Assembly (NCBI GenBank): GCA_963969345.1 | Contig: OZ017769.1 | Coordinates: forward strand, 10,171,725 to 10,235,724 | Origin: Turbatrix aceti | Taxonomy: Eukaryota > Nematoda > Chromadorea > Rhabditida > Panagrolaimidae | Length of the DNA stretch: 64,000 nt | Reading direction: 5' to 3' | In this document: one piece after another, positions 11,725-31,400 of the stretch | How the letters are laid out: every line of letters begins with the position of its first letter | How positions within the stretch are numbered: the stretch's first letter is position 1 | The notes under the pieces: generated by a model | What the model was told of the DNA's origin: nothing | The model's input: only the letters and a program-made list of their open reading frames with translations | Database searches by the model: none | Program-made: the position numbers and the translations under genes

Positions 11725-12863
11725 ATGGGTTTTTCTTTGGTTTTAGTTGATGAATATTGTTGTTTTTTGCAATCCATTCAGGAAGTTTGTAACCAACCCC
11801 AACTTTGTTGTCTTTCTTTCATTCTTTTGTTATTTATTTTTTTATTTATTTTAAAATTCATCACAACATAGAATTTTCGAAAACAACATTTTTGAAAGTA
11901 AGGCCCCATTTTTGTTGGTCGTGTCTTTTCTCCCTTTTTTTGAGACTTACGACGAAGTCAAAAAAATAGAAGATAATAAAGAAGTAATTTCTCTATTCGA
12001 AGAAATGAAAAAAAATATAAAAAAATAACTCGGAGAACGGAACAAAAAAATTGAAGCTGTAACCAAAAAAAACGAAAAACAAATAACATTACTACTAGTA
12101 TCGTAATAGTCACCATAAAAGGATAAAAAGGATGCGAAGAGAAAAAACGAAAGTTTTTTTCTTCAAAAAATAATGAAGAGAGCGGGAGACAAGCTGTTGA
12201 TAGTACAAAGTATAGTATACCAAAAAAATTGTCGAGTGATGATAGGTTTTTTTTAACGATGTTTATTTTTCTACGATTTTTTAGCGCAAAACTGAGTGAA
12301 AAAAGAGAAACGAAAAAAATGATAGAAAATCATGGCACCCTAGTGTAATCATGGAGGAGAGGAGAGGCACATCGATTGGGCCGTTAATTCATAAATTTTG
12401 AGCCCAAAGATGAACCCGATCGAAAACGGGCAGGATTTTTTGTGAAAAAAAATGAAATCAGACATTTTTGGTTGACAGATTTTTTGGCATCAAACAAGTT
12501 GTCTCACAGTTAAAAAATTGAAAATCTCAGATATTGAAGATTTTTGTCGGCAGTATTTTCGGAAGTGGGACCACAAAAAAAAAGAAAACGAAAACAGAAG
12601 ATGAAAGCTACTACACATACGCGTCAGACGCCAAAAAAAACACATTTTTTTGAACAACGCGTTGATTACGGTTACGATCACATTCTATACCTTTTGAATG
12701 AAATGTCGATAGAAATATAGTAAAAAAAAGATGGGATAACTTTTTTTTCCGGATAAAAAATATAAAGGCAATAATTTTTGTGGGGTGTGTGTCGAGGATG
12801 GTCGTTTGTTTTGTTTCCTTGGACGATCGATGACGCGGGCGAGAAAGTAAAGAATTGAGTGGT
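11725..12863. other. Convergent 3' region between TMEM208 and junctophilin
   Basis: About 1.1 kb between two facing stop codons. It is dominated by A and T homopolymers and has no open frame of note. It must contain both 3' UTRs, but I cannot place either end with confidence. Confidence 0.4.
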
Positions 12864-20445
<7,582 letters not shown>

Positions 20446-21713
20446 TCACTGCTGACGTGCTACCGTGCTGCTGCCGCTGTTGCTGAGGAAGTAGAAGTAG
20501 GTGATGATGCTGCTGATGCAGAGACGGTAGACACGATGTCATCGTCGCCCGTGACAGCTCACCGACGACAACACTCTGACATGGAACGTAGCAGATGATC
20601 TAGGCTAGGTTGTACTACTACCACACAAAAAATTAATTAAGTTTTAATTTTTTGTAATATTCGTGGTGAGACACTTTCTTCTACCACGGCGGTGATGGCT
20701 AGTATACGGCACAATGTTGATCTGAAAAAAAAGAGTATAAATTGTAATCCTCAAGAGAAAATATTTAACAGGCGAGCGAGCACCTGGCGAGCGAGCAGAT
20801 GAATAGGTAAACGGGAGTCTGCGGGGGGAGGGGAAGGGAGGGCTGGCTCTAGCCAGGCCAAGCCGCAGGCTGAGGAGATGGAAAATGGGTAATGTGGTGA
20901 GTAGGCGGTTAGCTGGTTGGTTGTACACGAGACGAGTGTGGGACAAACGATCCGATCCAGGGCTCACGCTTACGGATCGGATCAATCGATTGAATAGGAT
21001 AACACGTAAAAAAACAAAACAAAAAAATATACGACAAATGAACGGATGAACGTGGAAAAATGGTTTTTACGTGACATCACGTAAAAGGGCATGCCATTTT
21101 GTCAGTCACATCATCCCTTGGCTGACTCGTTAGCAGCTTGCTTACCTGCAAATTATTTGTAGGAGATAATAAATAGAAAAGATTTTGAAATGCCACAGGC
21201 TGCTGCTTGGTTGACTGGTCTTTGGCACAACCGAGCCCAAAGGTAAAGCGAGAAAGCAATTACGTACTACCTGCTTTAATCTCCCCCTAGTTTTGTTCTC
21301 TTCTCCCTGTGGCTATTAGTCCGCTTGCAAGCCAGTGGCCCGTGGAAATCAATAGCAAAAAATTATTAGAGTTTTCATTTGACACTTGAAAAAAAAGTAG
21401 CACAGAGGAAAAATGTTTTTGCTGGAATGCTGGAGAGCAGAGATTGGCATGAGGATTTTAAAATTTTGAGGGCGGGGAGTCAAATAAAATAGTTAGAATC
21501 CAAAAAAATTGACGACGTGTCAGTTTTTGTTTCCAAAAAAAACACGCTTTTTTCAATTACTTCCGTGATAGAAAAACGTAAATTGGTGTAATTTGATTTT
21601 TTTACGCTGATGGAAATAAAAATTTTAAAACGTTTCCATTTTTAAAATTGAGATAGTTTTGGCCTTTTTTTGTCAAAAAACATAAATTTTGACACCACTA
21701 CTCTATTTTTTTA

Positions 21714-21812
21714 ACGAACGAACGCAAACAACAAACTAAAAAAATTGTATTTGAAACGAACTCCGACGGAAAATATTATAAAAATACACAAATTTGTTCG
21801 CGAACGTTTGCC
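21714..21812. repeat. GTTCGCGAACGTTTGC-rich dispersed repeat, copy 2
   Basis: It carries AACGAACGAACGCAAAC at one side and TTCGCGAACGTTTGC at the other, giving it an inverted-repeat look. It resembles the block at 14336-14432 in motif content. No coding capacity. Confidence 0.4.
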
Positions 21813-24800
21813 TATTTCTATCTGGCCTTGACATGCCTAAAAAGGCTAGCAAAACGCGCTTAGCATTGATGCACTATAGAATGGGATACGATGAACTAAA
21901 TACAAAAAAGAAACTTCCCACGGTGCTTTTCTGAAGAGCGCTTTTGTTTCACCCTTTTTTTGGGGGAATATGATAAGGAAAATCTTGAAAGGCAGTCTGA
22001 AAATTTTATTCTGGAAAAAGATCTGATCTGCAAAACAAATATGGATGCGTCCAGAATTTTTTAGCGTTCGAGCGTCAACAAAACGTAAAAAATCGTATCA
22101 TTGCCGTCCTTTTTTGGACATGGAGGCGGAATAATTACGATAATTCATTCAGTGAACGAACAGTGATGTGAACAACGCCGAGGGAAGGAGCAAAACAAGA
22201 TTCTGTTATTTTCTCATCCTGCGCTTTTTTTTGACGTCCACGTTCACGTCCGCGTAGTACACGTTTGTTTGCAAGAAGCAGCCCAATGTCCAATGTCATC
22301 GATGAAAGTGCACATAACCAAGAACAATCGAGACAAACACGAAAAAAGAGAGATGGGGTCTGATGAGGGGGACTCTGGACAATAAAGCCAAGTAAGTGAA
22401 TGAACGAACTAGAAAATAAAAGAATGCCGTCTTCCTTCGTCGGATGGCGAGGCCATCTACCCCGACACAAGGTTAACGCTAACCCGTGGAAAAAGATGCG
22501 AACAAAGATGATTCAATTCTCGAGGAAGGAAAAATGAGGAAAAGAGGAAGGCGATGGATGCCAGGAACGATAACCAATTTTTGGGGTGATAGGACAGGAC
22601 GCGTAAGCGAAGACGTTGAAAATAAAATTGAATTATTTAACAGGTGCCAATTTTTTTTAAATCGAAACACAAATATCGATTGTGACGCAAAAAAATTGGT
22701 AACTTGGAAAATTTTTGGTCTCAAAAAAGGACGGCATTCTAATGGGACAAAATTGGCGTCAAAATTTTAACTCTGAATTTTCTGAAAACAGAAGTCCTAA
22801 GCTTGGCCAAATTTGATCGAAAAATACAAATTTGGATGCATAAGATTGAAAATTTTTAAATTAGAATGTCAAAAAAAAACCTAATTTAAAAAGTTTCGAA
22901 CTTTTTAGGACAAAAATGTTCATGAATGAAAAATGTAGCAAAAAACGTTTTTTTATTAAAAAACAATTTCGAAAAATTACTTATTTTTCCTAAATCAAAC
23001 AAATTTAGGTTTTTCATCCCCAAATCCAAAAAAAATCTATTTTCATTAAAAATTTTTTTTTTAAATAGTAGAAAAATAAACGTCAGTAAAAAAACGTTCG
23101 AATTGCTTTGAAACATCGGCAACCTCACCCGCTGCACACCCGTAGTGGTAACGAAGTTTTAGCATTTGCCAAGGTCCCCAAGTTCATCATAAGAGTTTAA
23201 CTCGGTTTACGTCCATCGTCGCAATTCATCCATCGTCCTTCCTAGTTCCCATCCCGCCAGCTAGCGTCTGTAGGTCGACATCTCGCTCATCCCCTATCTT
23301 ATCCCCCCCTTTCAAGTTTCTTGCAAGCACACGCGCGGTACACGCAGACAGGAGGGGGGGGAGAGATGATGATGTTAGGAAGAGACAGAGAAGACGCGTG
23401 TCTTCTCATCATAACCCGACGACGGCGGCTCTAACTCCTCTCTGATGTGAGCTGAGCTCGGTCGGTGACGAAGAGGAGAAGACTCCAAGTAGTAGCAGTA
23501 GTAGTAGTAGTTCTGTTGCAAAAAGCTTGGAGGAAGAGGAGGGGAAGGGGGGATAACGAGTAAACACGCACAAAAAAAAAGCCAGTCGTCTCCTCTTTAT
23601 TCCGCTAAAATCCATTAAAGAGGCACTAAATGAAATTTTGAGTTTCAGTTTTTGTAGACACAAGACACACTGAAGCTAGTCGACTGGGAGGGAGGGGGGA
23701 CCCAAGAAATGCCGCTTAGGACAATCAATTTGGGTTACAGGGCCTAAAAATAATTTTCTAACAAAATTGAAAAATTTTCATAGTTGCATAATTTTTTTTT
23801 CAGAAATTTTTTTGAGGGCGAGGGTGTGGAAAAGGGCAACCAAGCATGTTTGGACATGGGTGTCAGACTGGTGCCAACAATCAACTAAATCGTGAACAAC
23901 CAAGAACAAGAAAAAAGAACAAGAACAACAGGTGAAATAATTAATTTTTCATAGCCTCGGGCACACACAAGCAAGCCTGCCTGGTTGTCTCTCAGGCAGG
24001 CAAAAATTCGGAAGCAAAGGTCTTGAAGCGAAAAAAAGATAGATATCAGGTGTACCGATGCAAAACCTTGCGCAAGCTTAAACTAAACAAAAAAGCAGTA
24101 GTATTAAACTATTTAGTTCTCAAGGCGAACGAACGCAACACGCAACACGCGGTGTTGCGGAGGGAGGCCAAAAGCCATCGAGAGTCTCGAAAAAGCGAAG
24201 AGAGAGAGAGAAGGCACATTTATTGCCGCTCACTGCCACTAGTTGTGTCCCCGAGCCGCCAGCAGTTTATGCGAGTGACGGGTGCTAGCTGCCGGCTTCT
24301 TCTTCTTCTTCTTCTACGGCACACATACACACACACAAACACACACGCAGACAGGAAGGCAGAGACACGCGACACACGCGAGTCGCGTCCCCTATCTTTT
24401 CTCAACGCCGCCGACCGCCGATGCCGGCGCCGTGGCACACAAAAAATTGAAAGCAAGGGAGGAGTTGGTTGGTTGGCAGCCTTTTTGCCCCGAGCGCGGA
24501 AAAGAAGGGAAAGGAAAGGAGAACAGAGGAAATGGCCGCCGCCCGGCCAGCCGGCGTTTTTGTGCTTGCTAGTTTTTTTTGCCTCCTCCTCTCCTCGTCT
24601 TTCTCGCGAGAGTCTCGAGTCTGTCTTCTGTCTTACCCCCTTATCTCGCTCCTTTACAATCGAGGAGAGGAGAGGAGAAGGAAAGGACAAGACAGCAACG
24701 TAGGGTGTCTGTGTCAGCCCCCCTACTGACGGATGTTGGGGGGAGGTTTGTCCCCGAGGATCGAGGATGTCCCTTGGGGGGACAAACTTCCTTCCCCAGA

Positions 24801-24841
24801 GGCAGGAGGTAGATCTGTGTGTGTCTGAACGATCGAGGGAG

Positions 24842-24909
24842 GTTAGGGTGATCCACTGGGATATTGCAGATACATACATATCTTAGAATATCCCAGTGCG
24901 TCCTCAAAA
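24842..24909 (+). other. MicroRNA-like hairpin candidate
   Basis: CACTGGGATATT (24854-24865) pairs perfectly with AATATCCCAGTG (24887-24898). Pairing extends partly inward (AGA with TCT) and outward (GA with TC and GAGG with CCTC-type pairs). The loop is about 15-20 nt. Stem-loop size suits a short pre-miRNA, but I do not recognise the mature sequence, and both strands fold equally well. Confidence 0.3.
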
Positions 24910-25767
24910 GAGTCGTCGTCCAGGTAGACGCACCTGCAGGCCTCAGCCGGGGCCAGGGCCTAGACGATCTCGATTGACTGACTGACATCTTACTACCCCT
25001 TCATTCACAAATCCCGCTTACTGCTTGCTTGCTTGCCTGGCAGAGCAAGCAAGCTAGAGATTTGTCCCCATCCCGAAGTATTTTATTTAAAAGTTTCGTT
25101 TTCCTCCACGGATCTTCTCTCATCTTGAAATGATTTTTTTCTAATACATTTTATGCGCTTTCTTTCTCACAAGCCAGTCAATCGAGATTTTTCTCTGTCA
25201 CAGAATGAGTGAGTGCATAGTTTAGGGTTCAGAGGTCGATCTTACGTATGCTTATGCGAATCAAGTGTCACGGATCAGGATAGGGGTGACGTCAAAATTT
25301 GTTCTGCGTAGGTTGGAAAGAAACAGAAGTAACACGTATACAACCAAGAAAAAAAGGCCAACTTTTTTGATGAATAAAATGTGAATGAATTGATTATTTA
25401 TAAGGAAATACACGAGGCAACACCAAAAAGTTTGTAATATGGATGAATGGATTGAATGAACAAAATTGAATAAGACATTCACAAAAAATCCTGAATCACT
25501 GTTTACAAAAACGTATGTACGTACAATAAAAATTGATGACGATACACTGAACTAAATATCATCTATTTATAATTTTGTTAAAAAAAATAATTTTTTGTGA
25601 ACAAATATATCAAAATCAAGATTGCAGGTCCCATAAGGCGTCTCACCATGCCACCGAGAATACAAATTTTTTGTGGAGTAAATTAAAGTTTAGTGACACA
25701 TCTCAAATTTTGTACATTTAAAAAAAATAGTACTGATTGTCCAAAAAATTCTGGATAAGCTAAAGAC

Positions 25768-26110
25768 CAAGGTGGCGAAGCGGAAGAATCTCTGACATCT
25801 CCCTTAAGAATTTCTCCAGAGAATCTCCGAAGATTCTCCCTTGTAAAAAAAATCTCCCGGGAGATTTAAAAATGATTATACGGAAAATAGTGAAACAAAT
25901 AATGAAAAAACCGTGTTTTCATAAATTGCTGCAAACACAAACGCAGAGTGTGTCTGAAGCAGAACAGAACTATTTGTTTTGATTTTCTTGGCGTTGAGTA
26001 ATTTTTTAGGTGGGAAACATTTTTGAATGCTTTTTGGCAAACGGGGTCTCACGGGAGATTTGTGGGAGGATCTCCAGAGATTCTTCACAGATTTGGGAGA
26101 TTTGCACCCT
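25768..26110. mobile_element. CAAGGTGGCGAAG-ended repeat element (343 bp)
   Basis: The left end is CAAGGTGGCGAAG and the right end, reverse-complemented, AGGGTGCAAATCTCCC. The interior has many CTCCC/GGGAGA blocks. About 240 bp align in reverse orientation to 38042-38280, sharing for example TTTGCCAAAAAGCATTCAAA. The ends relate it to the CAGGGTGGC family at 3976 and 63798. No target duplication was found and no protein is encoded. Confidence 0.6.
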
Positions 26111-28440
26111 ACTTTATGCAAACACCACAAATTCTGGATTAGCTATATTCTGGATTAGAGAGTTACCGATCGTTGACTTTACAGCTCTTATAGAAAGCGC
26201 GAAACTAACTGGGAAAATGCCTATACGATCTAGCGCGGCACCCATCATCGCATCCATCACTAGAAAAGACGATTTTCGATCAAACGACCATTTTCGATAG
26301 TGTGCTATTCAAAGTGCGAAAATGCCTGAAATTTTATGCTGCGCACCAACTATTTTTCTTATGGTACGACTGGGAACAACTATTTTTCTTATGGTACGAC
26401 GACTGGGAACTATGCAATCCAAATTCAAAAATAATATCATCTGAGAAAATGTATAAAATACATATTATGTCTGATGAAAATTACTTTAAAAAATTTGAGA
26501 CATTTATTACAAAAATGCAAGCGCGATCAAAAATGTTTGTGTTCGTTAAGCGTTTTAGCGTACGAAAATAAATATTAGTATCGCAGAAAAAAACAATATT
26601 TTTTTTTCAAAATTTATGTAGCACAAAAAAATCTATCAACTTGTTCTTAAAAAAATATATGTAAGACATTCCCATAAAAAATCATTCTAATAAAAAATCT
26701 TCCATTCATAAAACAATCATCAAAAACGCATTTTTTTGCGTTCCACTGTTCGAAGAGCATAAAAAATCAAGATGTCCCGCTTAAACGCATAAATCAAAAT
26801 AATGATCCCATAAATTTCTGGTAGTAATGCCCGGCGATGGGGTGAAGGCCGATCGATCGATCGATGGCGACGGATCTCATCCGGACGAGGGAGGAAGATG
26901 GGGACAGCTAACCGACAACCGACCCGGCCTATTATCTTGCAGTCTGACTCGCCTCGCAACTTTTGTCCTTTGCTCGTCTACAATTAGTCAGTCTGTCTCG
27001 AGACGCCGAGATCAAAAAGTCACCCGAGGCGATCGACGCGCCGCGGCTCTGGCCGTGGCAGGGGAGCGTGCTAGTGTTGGCAAGTCAACTGTCCTAACAC
27101 AATATTGCATCCATCGGGAGTGGTGGGCCTACGACATTGTCACCACAACAAGGAACAAAAATTGACTTAAAAAATTACGTCAAAAAAAAATTGCGGTATG
27201 CCAAAAAAAATGTTGGTCTCAAAACGATTGTAAAGGTACCTAAAAATACCGCGATAAAAAAAACAAAAACAATTTATAAAATTTGAATGTCAAAAACCGC
27301 GCCAAATAATTTTCGCTTTGAAATCCAAACACAACTTTCGTGTCGAGAAAAGCGCTCAACTTTCTAACTTTCGTGTTGAGAGCCTCGCACTTCTACAAGC
27401 TTTCGTTTAAAGATCAGCTCATTTGCACAAACTTTCGCTGCGAGACTCGACACTCCAAAAATTCCCAATCGTACACCAAATCTCGTTGTTCCACGAAAAA
27501 AATCCCTGTCACATCGCGACAAAGTTGATTCAGTGAAATTTGTCGCTCCTATCACCGCTCATCCGGAGGACAAACAGATAAATGCCTGCGCCTGCCTGTT
27601 CGATTGATCCTCCCTCCCTCTCTCCTCGGAACGACGGGATGGCATCCCGGTGCAGTCAGTGTGTGACAGCAGCAGTTTGCCTTCCTTTCTTCATTCATTT
27701 CTTCCTCCGACAGACTGGACAGCTGTTCGCCAGCCCAATCAACCACCACCACCCTCACCAAACCCCCTCGCCCTTGGCGGCGGCGGCCGACGCTTGTTCG
27801 CCCTCCTCTCCTTCGCCTTGGGCGAGACGAGACAGGAGTTTTCTTCGATCGCCCACCGACTCTTGCTTGCTTACTTTTTTTTTATGCGTCCGTCTTATAA
27901 ACAATCGTAAGCGAGTCCCGTCCGTCAGCTAGTTAGGACTAATTTGAAGTTAATAAAACTAAAGTTTGATAAAAACCCATATTTTTACCAAAAAATACAT
28001 TTTCAATGATTTTTTTTCAGAAGAAAAACATTTTTATACCCCAAAAAACATCTAAAACAACTTTTGCACCCAGAAATCCTAAATCCAAAACAATCTATAA
28101 AACAAATTTTTTTGAGTCCACAAAATCCAAAAAAAAGAACAAATAATTAGTATTCAACTTACCCACCCCTGATCTTCCCCACAACAACAATAACAATGCG
28201 AAGAACACAAAAATTCGGCCGGAGAAGTCGTGATCGTAGAAAATCCGGGGAAATGGAAAAAAACCAAAAAAAGAGGCCAAAGTTGTTGCAATTACGAAAA
28301 ACATTTTTTTGTTTGGTTTTCATGTTTGCGAAAAAAAAGAGAGGAAGATGGAGACGAAGATTCGAAAAAAAAAGAAAACACAACACGCTGGGGCGAAATG
28401 AACCGATCATGATCATGGAAGATGATGAATTGATCACGAA

Positions 28441-31400
28441 TCACGCCTGTGACTGTGATCCTCCGAGTGTGCCAGGTTCGATGGTACGTCCACGACGAAT
28501 GGTACCCCATCCAATGAGACGCCAATGCCTATCAACGCGACGAGAGAGTGCAATCTTTTCGTTGACTTCCGTACAGATGGGATCCATTAGTTCGATCTTT
28601 GCTGCATCGCCTGAAAAAAATATGGGAAAATAAGAGGAAATTTTATAAATATTTTACGGTGGTGGGAAAGCTTTTAGGAATACAAAAACTGCGCTGCAGC
28701 CTTTTTGGACATAAACATCGTTTTTTTCAGCAAAAAAATTGTAAACAATAAAATTGAATTTTACGGAATTTTCGGAGAAAAAAGATGTAACTTATCAAAT
28801 TTGGTTACGGTAATTTGATTTGTTTTAGGTAACTTCAAAACTATCGTAAAAAAGTGCAAACTGACACGCAGTAACGATTTTTTACATTTGAATACTAAAA
28901 AAAACGCAAAAAAGTTCGTTTCGAGACCCTGCAAAAAAATTAAACAAACGTATTTTTTTCAAAAACATAAAATTGGATTATCGTAACTCAATTTTATGTA
29001 TTTTATAGAAAATTTGGAATTATCACGAAAATTGAAAAAAATAAATTGAATACAAATTTTTTTGTGGATAAGAAAAAAACTGACGAACCTTTCACGGCAA
29101 TAACCTTTCCACCAGTCGAGAGTGATCCGATGTTGACCATGAGGACCTCACCCTTGGTCAACTTCTGAACCTTCGCACCACGCTTGTTGCCTTCAACACG
29201 GACACCGAGCAGGCGACGGAGAAGATAGAATGCAATTTCAATTTCCACGTAGATATCCGGGAGCGTACCAACGGCACCCAGGATGTGTCCGACGAGACGA
29301 TCACCGCGGCAGAGGGTTGGATCGATCTTTGTGCCCACACCAATCAGACCACCGGGTACGGCGTATTGGAGTTGATTTTGTTCGGCAAAGAGGGAGACGA
29401 CGCGTGAGAAGATGGGATAGCACTGGATCTTGCCGTCTTTCGCCTTGGAAACAATGCCGGGTCGGACTTCGATTTCCTGACCGACTTTGAGGATACCTTT
29501 GAGCACGGATCCACCCGCAACACCGCCTTTCAGATTTTCGACTTCTGAGCCGGGCTTGTTGACGTCGAAGGAACGAATGACGATGAGTCGGGCTGGAGAT
29601 TCGAAATCACGGATCGGGACGGGCACTTTTTTGCAGAGATACTCGCAAACAACCTGAAAATCAACAAAATAAATAAAATTACGATTTTGGGCAAAAAATT
29701 TAATTTCAAGAAAAACGGTCAAAATTAACAAAAAAAATTTTGGCCAAATTTGAAATACGAAAAAACATTTTTGTACAAATTACAAAAAAATAATTAAAAC
29801 ACGTTCTGTGAGCCGATTTGGGATCGGCGACCCAGCTAATTTACACCTTCAAATGTTTTGTGCCCAAGTTGTAGGGGGGCATATGGAAGGTTCCAAACGG
29901 GCCTTAAAAAATTTTCCAGATGCCGGATTCTGGAGCTAGGGCTTCTCGACTGTTTCGACGTCAAAATTTCAAACTGCTTCTAAAAATCTGATATTTGGCA
30001 TACAGGGTAACCTTGGCACGAGAAATCGACTGGTGTATTTAGTTTTCTCAAAAAACATCTGACTTTTTTGAAAAAAATGATTTTCTTCAATTTACCTGTT
30101 TTTACCGTCAAAAATTAGCTGCGGCGTTAGCTGAGGTATGACACGAAAAAATATCGATACTATATGATGACCATATGCCTGCTTTTGTCGCGCGCACTCA
30201 CATCAGTAAAAAAAGCGTGCAAGCCTCTTTTTTGCCTCCCTGGACGAAAAAGATGTGCGCGCTCGTAACAGAAGTCATGTTCAAAAAAACGCCCTGAAGC
30301 CAATTTTTGTTTGTTACCCTTGTGGTCATCTGGAGATGATTGGGCATGTCCGAAATATTGTTTTAAGCCATTGCCGCTTTTTATTGGATAATTATGAGGT
30401 GAATTACGATATTGCATAGTTTCATGTTCTTTCAATGCCAGTGGCAATACGCAAAATCTTCGGATAAAAAACGCATGTCGCTGAAAACAATATTTCGGAC
30501 ATGCTCAATCATATCCAGATGACCGCAAGGGTAACAAACAAAAATTGGATTCAGGGCGTTTTTGTGAACATGACTCCTGTTACGAGCGCGCACGACTTTT
30601 TCGGAAAAAAGAGGCTTGCACGCTTTTTTTACCGAGTGCGCGCGACAAAAGCCGGCATATGGTCATCATATAGTATCGATATTTTTTCGTGTCATACCTC
30701 ATTCGACGTCAAAAAAAGACGTGCAATCCGATGCCAGCGTCAATACTACCCGTGAAGTTCTCTCCCGGACGTCGTAGCCAATTTTGTGACGGTAATTGAC
30801 GGTAGAACAAAAAGATCAAGCATTTCATAAAAATCAGATGTTTTTTAAGAAATCTGTATCCTTCAATAGATTTCTCGTGCCAAGTTACCCCTGGAAAGCA
30901 AAAATCAGATTTTTCCAACTATACAAAAATTCATTTCAGAAACTCGATTTAGGCCCTTTTTACCGAGTGCGCGCCATTCAAACCCAAGGATGGTCAAAAT
31001 ATAGTATCGATTTTTTTTCGTGTTATACCTCATTCGACGTCTAAAAAGATGGACTATCCGATTCCGGCTTCAAAACTTTCCGTGGAGTTTTCTCCCGGAC
31101 GCCGCAGCTAATTTTTGACGGTAAAAACAGGTAAATTGAAGAAAATCATTTTTTTCAAAAAAGTCAGATGTTTTTTGAGAAAACTAAATACACCAGTCGA
31201 TTTCTCGTGCCAAGGTTACCCTGTATGCCAAATATCAGATTTTTAGAAGCAGTTTGAAATTTTGACGTCGAAACAGTCGAGAAGCCCTAGCTCCAGAATC
31301 CGGCATCTGGAAAATTTTTTAAGGCCCGTTTGGAACCTTCCATATGCCCCCCTACAACTTGGGCACAAAACATTTGAAGGTGTAAATTAGCTGGGTCGCG

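Noticed and set aside
24023..24879. Long open frames on both strands (over 200 codons each)
   Set aside because: They overlap in opposite directions, consist of Arg/Ser/Glu-rich or Leu/Ser low-complexity sequence produced by GA- and CA-rich DNA, and lack splice structure or family motifs.
25768..26300. Open frame of about 96 codons at 26010-26300
   Set aside because: It lies partly inside a repeat element and shows no protein motif.
27552..27932. Overlapping open frames on both strands near 27.6-27.9 kb
   Set aside because: Pro/Ser/His-rich translations of CCT- and CAC-rich DNA; no gene structure.
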